Assembly (NCBI GenBank): GCA_963839925.1
Contig: CAWIWV010000002.1
Span: 744,001-808,000, forward strand
DNA length: 64,000 nt
From: Bog-756 sp963839925
GTDB lineage: Bacteria; Actinomycetota; Acidimicrobiia; Acidimicrobiales; RAAP-2
Reading direction: 5' to 3'
Shown one piece after another: positions 1 to 8,593 of this stretch; within the stretch, counting starts at the first letter, position 1; every line of letters begins with the position of its first letter. Below the pieces are notes generated by a model that worked only from the letters and a program-made list of their open reading frames with translations, was not told the origin of the DNA and did no database searches. Both the position numbers and the translations under genes were made by a program.

Positions 1-273
1 GTCGGTGGTGCGGTGGGCGCGGTGGTCTGCTCACCGCCGTACGCCTTGGGGCGGATCGGCGTGATCCTGCTCGGCAGCGGGAGACTCTTCGCCTTGGGGC
101 TCGTCCTGATCATCATCGCTGTCCCCCTGCAGGCCGGCGCGGTGAGCGCCACCAAGGCGGTGAAGCTCAGCGCCAAGCTCATGGCAAGCACCAGGTCACC
201 GGCCACCGACCCGGTCGCGCCGATCGTGCAATCCGCGGAGTCTGAGCCGACGGACCACGAGGCGACCGGCTGA
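1..273 (+). CDS. C-terminal end of a membrane protein (5' partial)
   Basis: The frame is open from base 1, so the gene starts before the window. About 90 residues are visible. A strongly hydrophobic segment at roughly residues 29-45 (FALGLVLIIIAVPLQAG) looks like one membrane helix, preceded by a weaker hydrophobic stretch (residues 19-27), and the protein ends in a polar Ser/Thr/Pro-rich tail. The TGA stop overlaps the ATG of the next gene (TGATG at 271-275), so the two are probably translationally coupled. A partner or paralogue of the downstream DMT-type transporter is possible, but too little is visible to name a family. Confidence 0.55.
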   Translation, partial: VGGAVGAVVCSPPYALGRIGVILLGSGRLFALGLVLIIIAVPLQAGAVSATKAVKLSAKLMASTRSPATDPVAPIVQSAESEPTDHEATG

Positions 274-1148
274 TGGCCGAGACTCTCGCCATTCTGGGCG
301 CAGTGGCCTTTGCCTTCGGCAGCGTCTTCCAACAACGCGGCACCATGCAGACCGAGGCCGACGAGGGGGATCCGCGGTTCCTGCTCCAGGCCGTCCGCCA
401 ACCGGCTTGGCTCATCGGTGCGGCCGCCCAGGCGACGGGATGGGTCCTTCAGGCTGCCGCCCTCGATCGGGGCTCGCTGGTCGTCGTGCAGTCCATCACT
501 GCACTGAGCCTGGTCATCGCCCTGCCGCTCGGCATGATCTTCACCCGCCAGCACATCGGCGTCCGCGAACTGGTCGGAGCCCTGCTGACCCTGGCCGGCA
601 TCATCCTCTTCTTGTCCGCGGGCCAGCCACAGGGCGGGACCGCCAACCCGGCAGCTGCCCGGTGGTGGATCGCCGGCATCGTCATCGCCGCGCTGGTGTT
701 GGTGCTCGGCTCGGTGGGCCGGCGCTTCAGCGGCGCCGCCAAGGCACTCACGCTCGGCGCGGCCGCCGGCCTCGGCCTCGGTCTCCAGGCTGCGGTCACC
801 AAGACCTTCGTCACCGAAGTGGGCGGAGGCGTGCTCCACCTGCTCGCCACCTGGTCGACCTACGTCTTGATCGCCTCGGCGATCACCGGCTTCGTCCTCC
901 TGCAGACAGCACTCAAGACGGGTGTTCTGGCGCCCGCCGTTGCCTCGAGCAACTCGGTCACACTCTTCACCAGTGTGATCCTCGGCATCGTGGTGTATGG
1001 CGAGACCCTGGCAAAGTCGGGGAGCGTGCACGCCGGGTCCACCGCCGTCGGCCTGGTGGTTGCCATCGCAGGCATCGCCCTCCTGGCCGGGGCCGACGAA
1101 CCTGTCGGCCAACCTGCCGACCCGAGTTCGGTTCAGGGCGCCGAGTAG
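273..1148 (+). CDS. DMT/NIPA-like membrane transporter
   Basis: A 291-aa polytopic protein with about nine hydrophobic segments. It starts MAETLAILGAVAFAFGSVFQ and contains ALDRGSLVVVQSI and a second-half segment ATWSTYVLIASAITGFVLLQ. This pattern is typical of the EamA/NIPA-like members of the drug/metabolite transporter superfamily that sit in the cytoplasmic membrane. The substrate cannot be read from sequence; NIPA relatives have been linked to Mg2+ transport, EamA relatives to metabolite efflux. The start is fixed by the TGATG overlap with the upstream frame. The stop lies 16 bases inside the convergent binding-protein gene. Confidence 0.7.
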   Translation: MAETLAILGAVAFAFGSVFQQRGTMQTEADEGDPRFLLQAVRQPAWLIGAAAQATGWVLQAAALDRGSLVVVQSITALSLVIALPLGMIFTRQHIGVRELVGALLTLAGIILFLSAGQPQGGTANPAAARWWIAGIVIAALVLVLGSVGRRFSGAAKALTLGAAAGLGLGLQAAVTKTFVTEVGGGVLHLLATWSTYVLIASAITGFVLLQTALKTGVLAPAVASSNSVTLFTSVILGIVVYGETLAKSGSVHAGSTAVGLVVAIAGIALLAGADEPVGQPADPSSVQGAE

Positions 1149-2440
1149 TACCCCGCGTCGCAGCGGTACCCGTGGGTCGGACCGGAGACCGGAGGGTCGT
1201 CATGACGCACGAAGGCTCCGTTCTTCACCATGCCGATCAGATAGCAGGTGATCGGCACCCTTTGACCGGGATTGCTGGTCGGGACCAGGTTGCCGCTCGA
1301 GAAACTGGTGATGTGACGTAGCGCCTCGAGGAGGCCGCCTCGGGTGGGGTGAGCACCCGAGGCCCGGAGGGCGTCCACGAAGAGTTCTGTATCGACCCAA
1401 CCGACCAGGGTGAAGAAGTCGGCATGAAAACCGGGGTCGGCCTTCTGAACCCAGGTGTCGAACGTGCCCACGGCAGGGATCTGCGCAGCATCCTCGCCCA
1501 GGTAGAGCGAGGCCTGCTGTTGGAAGTACGCGCCGTCCACGTTCGCAGCCCCGCCCGACTCCGAGACCAGCTTCTTGCTGTAGGCGGGCGCCCCGAGGAC
1601 GATCACCGGGTGGTAGTTCTGCTGGCTGAAGTCACGCAACAGGGCCGAGGCGTAGTTCTCCGGCGCCTGGTCCATGAAGACGATCCCCACCCCCAGCTGC
1701 TTCATCGCCACCGCCTGCTGGGTGAAGTCGGTGGTCGTGACCGGCAGCGCCGGGTCATAGAGGACCTTGTAGCCGAGATGCTCCATGGCGGCCTTCTGGT
1801 GAGCCCAGAGAGTTTCGGTGGCGGGCTGGTCCGCCACGATCGTGCCGGTGCGGAGGATCTGCTTGGGATAGTGGTCCTTGAAGTAGACGAGCGATCCGAG
1901 CGGCCAGCCGTCGCCGGCCGGCAGCGCGGAGTAGACGTTCGGAAGTTCCTCGGTCGCCCGGTCCGTCGCCGTCGACACGTCGGGGAAGCCGGGGTTGGCC
2001 GCGAGTACCGCGCCCCCGAAACTGTCCTGGACCGAGAAGCTGCCGACCGCGGCGAACGTGCTCTCGAGTGCGACTTGGGTGTACTGCTTGTTCAGCGACC
2101 CGGTGAAGCCGTCGTCGTAGCCCTTCACCACGATCTGGCGCCCGTTCACCCCGCCTTCGGAGTTGACATAGGCGGCGTAGGCCTCGGTCCCGATGTAGGC
2201 ACCTTTGAAGAGGCCCAGCAACTGGGTCGAGACGTTGCCGATCGTCACGGTGTGGGCGGTCACCCCGGTCGAGTCGGAGAAGGCACTGGCCGGGATGCCG
2301 GCTTTCGACGAACCCGAACCGGACGTCGTCGTCGGACTCGACGTCGTCGAGGAGCAGGCTGCCAGGAGTACGGCGACACTCACGAGCAAAGTCACACTGC
2401 GACCAGGGTGTTGCAGACACCTCTTGCTCACGGACCACAT
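1133..2440 (-). CDS. ABC transporter substrate-binding lipoprotein (branched-chain amino acid type, Peripla_BP_6)
   Basis: A 435-aa exported protein. The N-terminus has a hydrophobic core followed by lipobox LLAAC, so it should be a lipoprotein anchored outside the membrane. The body has type I periplasmic-binding-protein features: VTIGNVSTQLLGLFKGA near the start, YVNSEGGVNGRQI, and FMDQAPENYASALLRDF in the second lobe. Family members bind amino acids, amides or aromatic acids for ABC uptake. No permease or ATPase gene is adjacent. A clear paralogue lies at 46978-48267, sharing the C-terminal signature DDPPV..(G/T)HGYRCD and a conserved Cys pair (CYLI and YRCD). Start ATG 2440 or GTG 2431 are both possible. 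It overlaps the convergent transporter gene by 16 bases. Confidence 0.85.
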   Translation of the reverse strand: MWSVSKRCLQHPGRSVTLLVSVAVLLAACSSTTSSPTTTSGSGSSKAGIPASAFSDSTGVTAHTVTIGNVSTQLLGLFKGAYIGTEAYAAYVNSEGGVNGRQIVVKGYDDGFTGSLNKQYTQVALESTFAAVGSFSVQDSFGGAVLAANPGFPDVSTATDRATEELPNVYSALPAGDGWPLGSLVYFKDHYPKQILRTGTIVADQPATETLWAHQKAAMEHLGYKVLYDPALPVTTTDFTQQAVAMKQLGVGIVFMDQAPENYASALLRDFSQQNYHPVIVLGAPAYSKKLVSESGGAANVDGAYFQQQASLYLGEDAAQIPAVGTFDTWVQKADPGFHADFFTLVGWVDTELFVDALRASGAHPTRGGLLEALRHITSFSSGNLVPTSNPGQRVPITCYLIGMVKNGAFVRHDDPPVSGPTHGYRCDAGYYSAP

Positions 2441-2481
2441 CCGCCGAGGATGTTAGCCCTCTTGCCTTCTCGCAGCCCGCC

Positions 2482-3099
2482 CTATGTTCCCCGCTTGAGA
2501 TGGTCGAGCAGTAGATCCACGGTCTGCCCGGCCTCCTCGCGAGCGCCACTCGGATCGGGGGAGGTGGCCACGTACTGGGCAGCCGCCATTACACCCGCGA
2601 GGAGCATGTGAGTGAGGGGCTCGACCGGCGTCTGGTCGATCGATCCACTGGTGACGGCGGCCCGCACCGCTTCGCGCACCAGACCGAGTGCGTAGCGATC
2701 GGTGATCTCCTGGCGCACCTCCGCCGGTAAGACGGCCGGTCCGTCGATTGCACAGACTCGCTGCACCGTCGGATCGAGGACCGCATCGAGATAGGCGTGG
2801 CAGCCTGCTCGGAGTTGCTCCACCGGATCGTCGCCACTGTTCATCGCCGCTGTCGCCACCCGGGCGACCACCTCCTGCTCCATCGCCTCGTAGACCGCGA
2901 CGAACAACGACTGCTTGTCTCCGAAGTGGTGCTGCAGGGCGCCGCGGGTCACTCCGGCCGACGCCACGATCTCCTCTCGACCCGAGTGCGAGTAGCCCTT
3001 GGTCGAGAACAGCCGGCGGCCCACGTCGAGGAGGGCGGCCCTGGTGGCCTCCGATCGTTCCGCTTGGGTTCGTCTCTTTCCGGAATGACTCTTGACCAT
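2482..3099 (-). CDS. TetR/AcrR family transcriptional regulator
   Basis: A 205-aa regulator. The N-terminal helix-turn-helix is visible as RAALLDVGRRLFSTKGY then IVASAGVTRGALQHHFGDKQ, the classical TetR_N pattern. The remaining ~150 residues form the ligand-binding/dimerisation domain. An ATG at 3114 would add five residues, but it lies inside a 37-bp palindrome that is probably the operator, so the ATG at 3099 (MVKSHSGK) is preferred. The gene is divergent from the mycothiol-enzyme gene at 3165, with the palindrome between them, so it most likely represses both itself and that gene. The ligand is unknown. Confidence 0.87.
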   Translation of the reverse strand: MVKSHSGKRRTQAERSEATRAALLDVGRRLFSTKGYSHSGREEIVASAGVTRGALQHHFGDKQSLFVAVYEAMEQEVVARVATAAMNSGDDPVEQLRAGCHAYLDAVLDPTVQRVCAIDGPAVLPAEVRQEITDRYALGLVREAVRAAVTSGSIDQTPVEPLTHMLLAGVMAAAQYVATSPDPSGAREEAGQTVDLLLDHLKRGT

Positions 3100-3100
3100 G

Positions 3101-3137
3101 CGTGCAACTTGCATTTAAGATAAATGCACCTTGCACG
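3101..3137. promoter_or_regulatory. 37-bp palindromic TetR-type operator
   Basis: Outer arms CGTGCAA (3101-3107) and TTGCACG (3131-3137) and inner arms GCATTTA (3111-3117) and TAAATGC (3121-3127) are perfect inverted repeats around the centre AGA (3118-3120). Only the two 3-nt linkers between arms are imperfect. The site sits between the divergent TetR gene and the isomerase gene. A possible promoter for the rightward gene, TTAAGA (3115-3120) and TATCAT (3138-3143) with 17-nt spacing, overlaps it. Binding would therefore block transcription. Confidence 0.8.
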
Positions 3138-3164
3138 TATCATACCCTGCCCCAAGGAGGCGCT

Positions 3165-3839
3165 ATGACGCTCGCTCGTGACGCGGTCGTTCCCGGCATG
3201 CTGGCGGAGTACCAGTCGTTCGACGATCTGATCCGAGGACTCTCCGACGAGGAGTGGAACCGACCCACCAGATGTGACGGCTGGCGGGTCGCCGACGTGG
3301 CGGGCCACGTCGTCGGTCAACTGACCGATGTCGTCAACCTTCGCCTCGACGGCCTGGGGACGCCGGAAGTGACAAAGCGACAGGTCGACGAACGCCGGGG
3401 GCTCGCTCCGAGTGCGCTCGCCGACGAGCTCCGATCGAGCAACGCTCTCGCGGCCTCCCTTGCAGATGCCTTCGACGACGCTGCCTGGGCGGGTCCCCTC
3501 CCCTCCGGTGCCCCGGGCACCCTCGGATTCGGGATCGAAGCGCTCTGGTTCGACACCTACCTTCATGCCGACGACATCGGAGCGGCACTCGATCGAACCA
3601 GCGGGCGCGGCGATCAGGGGCTCGCGCCGTCTCTCTCCCACATCGCCCAAGTCCTGTCCGATCAGGGCTGGAACCCGGCCGATCTCGCGTTGGACGGCCA
3701 GCCGAGCTTCCCCGTCTCGGGCGGCGGCGGCAGGAAGGTCACCGGCGACGCGTTCGCGTTCGTCCTCGCGTCAACCGGACGGGGCGATCCCTCGTCCCTC
3801 GGGTTCGACGAATCGGTCAACATCTACAGGGAGCCCTGA
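3165..3839 (+). CDS. Maleylpyruvate isomerase family mycothiol-dependent protein (DinB-like fold)
   Basis: A 224-aa cytoplasmic protein. The N-terminal half has the MDMPI_N/DinB pattern: LAEYQSFDDLIRGLSDEEWNRPT.CDGWRVADVAGHVVGQ, where the WxVxDVxxH type motif supplies a metal-ligand His; a second candidate His lies in FDTYLHADDIG. Relatives bind a divalent metal and use mycothiol as cofactor; the characterised one isomerises maleylpyruvate, but most paralogues have unknown substrates. ATG 3165 is chosen because AAGGAGG (3154-3160) lies four bases upstream; a longer frame from 3102 would run through the operator. It is divergent from the TetR gene and probably controlled by it. Two more family members are in this window (28489 and 31290). 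Confidence 0.8.
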   Translation: MTLARDAVVPGMLAEYQSFDDLIRGLSDEEWNRPTRCDGWRVADVAGHVVGQLTDVVNLRLDGLGTPEVTKRQVDERRGLAPSALADELRSSNALAASLADAFDDAAWAGPLPSGAPGTLGFGIEALWFDTYLHADDIGAALDRTSGRGDQGLAPSLSHIAQVLSDQGWNPADLALDGQPSFPVSGGGGRKVTGDAFAFVLASTGRGDPSSLGFDESVNIYREP

Positions 3840-3864
3840 GGCATTCGCCGACCGAGCGCTGTCG

Positions 3865-6537
3865 TCAGGAGGCCACGGGGGTGGCCGTCGTGTTCCACGA
3901 GGCGAGATCGGTCGCAGGGAGGTACCCCAACGCCGACGCCGGAAGCGGTCTCCCGTAGAGATAACCCTGGGCCAGATAACACCCGAGCGCTTGGAGCTTC
4001 GCGGCTTCCGCTGTCCGCTCGACACCTTCGGCGATCACTGACAGACCGAGCGATCTTCCGAGAGCGATGACGGCTTTCACGATCGCTGTCCGCTCGGGAT
4101 CCTGGTCCATTCCGTTCACGAAGCTCCGGTCGATCTTGAACGACTCGACGGGGAAGCGTCGCAGCTGGCTCAGCGACGAGTAACCCGTCCCGAAGTCGTC
4201 GATCTCCAGGTGGAGGCCAAGATCGCGAAGCTCTCGAAGCACCGAGACCGTCTCGTCGGGATCGCGCATCAAGACGCTTTCGGTGATCTCGAGCCACAGC
4301 CGATCGGCGACAAGGCCCGAGGTATCGAGTGCTTGAGCGACCAGGTTCGGAAACCCCGGCTCGCCCAGCTGCAGCGCCGACACGTTGACCGCGATGTTCA
4401 AGCGGGCCGAGTCGGTGCTGTCGCCGACCCGTTCGATCCAGCTCGCCGTCTGTCTGCACGCTTCGTTGAGCACCCACGTCCCGAGCGGAACGATCAGGCC
4501 GCTGTCCTCGGCCAACGGGATGAACTCCAGCGGGCAGAGCAGCCCTCTGGTGGGATGGCGCCACCGCACCAGCGCTTCCATTCCGACGAGGGTTTCGGTA
4601 TGGAGGTCGACGATCGGTTGGTAGTGGAGCTCCAGCTCGTCACGCTCGAGAGCCCGATGCAGTTCGTTGGCGGTGCGGAGCCGGGTGATGACCTGGGACT
4701 CGTTCTCCTCTCGATAGAGCTCGATGTGCGACGGCCCACGGTCCTTGGCTTGGTACATCGCAACATCGGCGTTGCGCAACAGGGTGGCCCCCGAAACGGT
4801 GTCGCCGCTCGAAAGCGCGACGCCCACGCTGAAGGAGACGAAGATCTCCCCGCTGGAGAGGACGATCGGGTCCGCCATCGCCTTCACCAACCGTTCCGCC
4901 ACCTGGAGTGCTCCTCGCTCGCCGTTGTTCTCGGGGCACAAGATGGTGAACTCGTCGCCCCCGAATCGTGCCAACGTGTCGCTCTCCCGCATCACGCTCC
5001 GCAACCGGTCGGCGACGGCACAGAGGGTTTGATCCCCCACGTGATGGCCGAGGCTGTCGTTGATGAGCTTGAACCGGTCGAGGTCGAGGAACATGACCGC
5101 CACCCGGGTTCCGTGCCGGGCGGCAAGGCGGAGCGACGCCTCCAGACGGTCCATGAAAAGCTCCCGGTTGGGAAGAGAGGTGAGTGGATCGCGGATCGCG
5201 GCCTGGGCGAGCCGTTCCCTCAGGGCTCGGCTCTCGGTCACGTCCTCGATCTGGCCGATCAAGTAGAGCGCCTTTCCTAGGTGGTCGCGCACGCACGACA
5301 CATTGAGGGAGGCCCAAACGTCGCGACCGTCGGCGTGGCAGTAGCGCTTTTCGATTCGATAGGTGTCCGATTCGCCCGAGACGATGCTCGCCATCGAGGC
5401 ACGACTCAGTTCCCGATCGTCCGGATGGGTAAAGGCTTCGACGTTCCGGCCGGGAAGGTCCTCTGCCCGGACCCCGAGGATTCGGCCGAAGGCCGGGTTG
5501 GCTCGGATCATGATGCCGTCGGTGTCGGCGAGAACCATGCCGATCGGGGCATGCTCGAAGGCAGAGTGGAACCGCTCGTGCGCCTCCCTCAGGGCTTCGT
5601 TGGCGAGTTTGCTTCCGGTGATGTCGTGGAGGTTCGCCACCATGCCTCGAACATCTGGGTCGTCACGGCGGTTGGTGACGGCCGATTCGAACCAAAGCCA
5701 TGCCCCACTGCCGTGCTGGAGGCGCAGTTCGATCTTGCTGCCCTCGTCGGCGTCGGAGTCGAGCAGCGCGAGTCGAATTGGCTCCACGTCGTCAGGGTGA
5801 ATCAGTTCGATGGCCGGCCGGGTTTCGAACTCCTGACGCGACCTTCCGAGAATCCGCTCGAACGCCGGACTTGCGTACTCGACCCCCCCGTCTTCACCGA
5901 CCACGATGATGAGGTCCGAAGCGTGTTCGACCAGCGCCTCGAAGCGCCTGGCGACATGGCGGAGATCCGCTTCGACCAATTCGCGAACCGAGGTGAAACG
6001 ACCGATCATCGCGATGATGAGGAGCACTCCGGCCAGACACAGGACGGCAAGACCGTCCACCCGCGGCTGGGTAATGAGGCTCGGGGCGAGCCCTCTCCAG
6101 ATCGCCAGCTGACCGAGTCCCATATAGACGGCGGTCCAGAGGAGACATCTCCTGGTCGCCTTGGATCCGGCGAGCTCGAACGTGGACGCGGCTCCGAAGA
6201 CGAAGCCCAGCGAGAGGATGGGGCCCCAACCGGTGCTGTAGGCGACCATGCCGATCGCCCCGAAGTTGCAGGCGACGTAGGCGGTGAGGCGCCAACCGTA
6301 GGGATGGTTGAGCCATGCCGCGGCCGACAGCAGGCTGATTGCCTGGGCAATCACGATGACCAGGACGATCGACCAGTAGGGGATCGCGGCAACCAGGCCG
6401 AAGTATCGCAGCAAGCAGAGGACTGCTGCGACGGGCACTCCGGCCATGACCAGCGGATCGCACAGTCGACTCTTGAGCTCCGACCGAAAGGCCCGATTCT
6501 CGCCAACCGTCGCCTCGGCCGGGACGTAGTTGTCCAC
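3865..6537 (-). CDS. Membrane PAS-PAS-GGDEF-EAL cyclic-di-GMP signalling protein
   Basis: An 890-aa multidomain sensor. Residues ~30-190 contain about six membrane helices of an unassigned input domain. Two PAS domains follow (~200-325, FEALVEHASDLIIVVGEDGG; ~335-455, FHSAFEHAPIGMVLADTDG). Next come a GGDEF domain (~460-625, intact RFGGDEF, DPLTSLPNRELFMDRL) and an EAL domain (~635-885, intact GMEALVRWRHP, DDFGTGYSS). Both active-site signatures are complete, so diguanylate cyclase and phosphodiesterase activity are both possible; which dominates cannot be told from sequence. The start is GTG at 6537. It is divergent from the P450 gene at 6686. A second GGDEF-EAL protein lies just beyond that P450-TetR pair. 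Confidence 0.92.
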   Translation of the reverse strand: MDNYVPAEATVGENRAFRSELKSRLCDPLVMAGVPVAAVLCLLRYFGLVAAIPYWSIVLVIVIAQAISLLSAAAWLNHPYGWRLTAYVACNFGAIGMVAYSTGWGPILSLGFVFGAASTFELAGSKATRRCLLWTAVYMGLGQLAIWRGLAPSLITQPRVDGLAVLCLAGVLLIIAMIGRFTSVRELVEADLRHVARRFEALVEHASDLIIVVGEDGGVEYASPAFERILGRSRQEFETRPAIELIHPDDVEPIRLALLDSDADEGSKIELRLQHGSGAWLWFESAVTNRRDDPDVRGMVANLHDITGSKLANEALREAHERFHSAFEHAPIGMVLADTDGIMIRANPAFGRILGVRAEDLPGRNVEAFTHPDDRELSRASMASIVSGESDTYRIEKRYCHADGRDVWASLNVSCVRDHLGKALYLIGQIEDVTESRALRERLAQAAIRDPLTSLPNRELFMDRLEASLRLAARHGTRVAVMFLDLDRFKLINDSLGHHVGDQTLCAVADRLRSVMRESDTLARFGGDEFTILCPENNGERGALQVAERLVKAMADPIVLSSGEIFVSFSVGVALSSGDTVSGATLLRNADVAMYQAKDRGPSHIELYREENESQVITRLRTANELHRALERDELELHYQPIVDLHTETLVGMEALVRWRHPTRGLLCPLEFIPLAEDSGLIVPLGTWVLNEACRQTASWIERVGDSTDSARLNIAVNVSALQLGEPGFPNLVAQALDTSGLVADRLWLEITESVLMRDPDETVSVLRELRDLGLHLEIDDFGTGYSSLSQLRRFPVESFKIDRSFVNGMDQDPERTAIVKAVIALGRSLGLSVIAEGVERTAEAAKLQALGCYLAQGYLYGRPLPASALGYLPATDLASWNTTATPVAS

Positions 6538-6628
6538 GGTACGGCATCGTCAGAGACGAGGCCCAGCTTGAGTCTCCGACTGGACGGCAGAGCCTGCCGG
6601 CAGCGCGATCGGCTCGAATATTCATGCA

Positions 6629-6650
6629 ATGATACGTGCACGAAATGCAC
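6629..6650. promoter_or_regulatory. Candidate operator upstream of the P450 gene, sharing a 12-mer with the 3.1-kb TetR operator
   Basis: ATGATACGTGCA at 6629-6640 is the exact reverse complement of TGCACGTATCAT at 3132-3143, which overlaps the large palindrome by the TetR gene. Within the site GTGCA (6636-6640) and TGCAC (6646-6650) form an inverted repeat with 5-nt spacer. An 8-bp palindrome GAATATTC lies at 6616-6623. The site is in the 148-bp divergent region between the GGDEF-EAL gene and the P450 gene. Regulator identity is inferred only from the shared motif. Confidence 0.4.
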
Positions 6651-6685
6651 AGGTCGGTCGGTCGGTGGCCGCGAAAGGAGGGGCC

Positions 6686-7882
6686 GTGTCGACGAGCACC
6701 GCCAGCGACGTCTACTACGACCCGTATGACGTCGAGATCAACAGCAATCCATACCCGGTGTTCGGTCGCCTTCGGGAGGAGGCCCCGCTCTACTACAACG
6801 AGCCCCACGATTTCTTCGCACTCAGCCGCTTCGCCGACGTCGAGCGCGGGCTGCTCGACAACAAGACCTTCATCTCGGGCCGTGGCGGGATCATCGAGCT
6901 GATCAGAGCCGACATCGAGATGCCGTCGGGTGTGCTCATCTTCGAGGATCCCCCCGCGCACACCCTCCACCGACGACTCATGTCGCGGGTCTTCTCGCCG
7001 AGGCGGGTTGCCGAACTCGAGCCCCAGATCCGCGCGTTCTGTGCTCGAAGCCTCGACCCGCTCGTCGGCGCCGAGGAGTTCGACTTCATCGCCGACCTCG
7101 GCGCCCAGATGCCGATGCGGGTCATCGGCATGCTGCTCGGGATCCCCGAGGACGCCCAGACCGCGGTGCGTGACCAGGTCGATGCCAACCTCCGGACCGA
7201 GGAGGGCCAGCCGATGGAGGTGTCGGAGAACTTCGTGCCCACCGACATGTTCGGGGAGTACATCGACTGGAGGGCCGAGCACCCGTCGGACGACATCATG
7301 ACCGAGCTCCTCCAGGCGGAGTTCGAGGACGAGACCGGAACCACCCGGCGGCTGAATCGCGACGAGATCCTCGTCTACGTCAGTGTCATCGCCGGCGCCG
7401 GAAACGAGACGACCGGCAGGCTGATCGGATGGGCCGGCAAGGTCCTGGCAGACCACCCCGGCCAGCGACGAGAGCTGGTCGAAGATCGCACGCTGATCCC
7501 TGGCGCGATCGAAGAGTTGCTCCGATTCGAACCCCCGGCTCCCCACATGGCCAGATACGTGACCCAGGACATCAACCTCTACGGACAGACCGTTCCCGAA
7601 GGCAGCATCATGATGCTCCTGCCAGGTGCAGCGAACCGGGACGAACGGCGGTTTCCCGACGGTGACACCTTCGACATCCATCGCGACCAGGGAAAACCGC
7701 TCACCTTCGGACACGGGATCCATCTCTGCCTGGGCGCGGCGTTGGCTCGGCTCGAGGGCCGGATCGCCCTCGACGAAGTGCTCAACCGTTTCCCCACCTG
7801 GGAGGTCGACCTCGACCGGGCCAAACTGGCGCCGACTTCGACCGTCCGGGGCTGGGAGAGCCTGCCGGCGTCGATCCCCTGA
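6686..7882 (+). CDS. Cytochrome P450
   Basis: A 398-aa soluble bacterial P450 of normal length. Diagnostic motifs are all present: I-helix AGAGNETTG, K-helix EELLR (ExxR), the PERF-region equivalent, and the haem-binding loop FGHGIHLCLGAALARLEGR with the Cys thiolate ligand. Such enzymes hydroxylate hydrophobic substrates using electrons from a ferredoxin and reductase; no redox partner is adjacent. GTG 6686 is chosen because AAAGGAGG (6674-6681) lies four bases upstream; an ATG at 6629 would put the N-terminus in the promoter. A TetR gene follows 51 bases downstream on the same strand. The substrate is unknown. Confidence 0.93.
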   Translation: MSTSTASDVYYDPYDVEINSNPYPVFGRLREEAPLYYNEPHDFFALSRFADVERGLLDNKTFISGRGGIIELIRADIEMPSGVLIFEDPPAHTLHRRLMSRVFSPRRVAELEPQIRAFCARSLDPLVGAEEFDFIADLGAQMPMRVIGMLLGIPEDAQTAVRDQVDANLRTEEGQPMEVSENFVPTDMFGEYIDWRAEHPSDDIMTELLQAEFEDETGTTRRLNRDEILVYVSVIAGAGNETTGRLIGWAGKVLADHPGQRRELVEDRTLIPGAIEELLRFEPPAPHMARYVTQDINLYGQTVPEGSIMMLLPGAANRDERRFPDGDTFDIHRDQGKPLTFGHGIHLCLGAALARLEGRIALDEVLNRFPTWEVDLDRAKLAPTSTVRGWESLPASIP

Positions 7883-7933
7883 GTCGCGCCACTGTCGCGA
7901 TCCAGCAGCGCCGAGATCCAACAGAATGGGCGG

Positions 7934-8575
7934 ATGCCAGCGGCAAGAGAGCCTTCGGTAGCCGACATGCGATCGCCCAGCCGACCCTACGACAACACCT
8001 TGCGTCGGACCCGAGCCGCAGAGACCCGCGACCGCATCATCAACGCCGGCTGCGAACTCCTCCACCAGACGTCGATCACCGACTGGAAGGGGTTGACCAT
8101 CCGGGCGGTCGCCGCGCGGGCCGGCGTCAACGAAAGCACCGTCTTCCGGCACTTCGGATCCGAACGAGCTCTGAAAGACGCCGTGATGCACCACCTCGAA
8201 CGGCAAGCGGGGATCAACCTCGACGAGCTGAGCCTCGACGACATCGCCGGCGTCGCGACGAAAATTCTGGACACAGTCGCCTCGTATCCGATCGATCGGC
8301 GCCAGCCGACCGACCCCACCCTCGTCGACACCGCTCGCCGGCAGCACGAGGCGCTCATCCGGGCGGTTGCCCACCACACGGGCAAGTGGTCGGCATCGGA
8401 CACCGAGATCGCCGCGGCGATGCTCGACGCTCTCTGGAGCACCGAGGTGTTTCAACGCCTGGCGGTGGACTGGGGCATGGACAAGGACCGGGCGACCAAG
8501 GGAATCGCCTGGGTCATCGGGCTGGTCGCAACGGCGGTTCAGGAGGGCCGACCCCCTCCAGCACGTCCCTCCTGA
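7934..8575 (+). CDS. TetR family transcriptional regulator
   Basis: A 213-aa regulator with a TetR-type helix-turn-helix: RDRIINAGCELLHQTSITDW then IRAVAARAGVNESTVFRHFGSERAL at about residues 30-75. The C-terminal part is the divergent effector domain. It is co-directional with and 51 bases downstream of the P450 gene, so it may regulate that gene or be co-transcribed with it. Its start could also be the internal ATG 7967, since residues 1-11 are not conserved-looking. The effector is unknown. Confidence 0.85.
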   Translation: MPAAREPSVADMRSPSRPYDNTLRRTRAAETRDRIINAGCELLHQTSITDWKGLTIRAVAARAGVNESTVFRHFGSERALKDAVMHHLERQAGINLDELSLDDIAGVATKILDTVASYPIDRRQPTDPTLVDTARRQHEALIRAVAHHTGKWSASDTEIAAAMLDALWSTEVFQRLAVDWGMDKDRATKGIAWVIGLVATAVQEGRPPPARPS

Positions 8576-8593
8576 GCCCCTGCCGGGCGCGCT

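Noticed and set aside
5894..8455. An 853-codon open frame on the minus strand
   Set aside because: It runs antisense to the P450 and TetR genes, shows no domain and has a composition typical of a high-GC shadow frame; the opposite strand has clear motifs.
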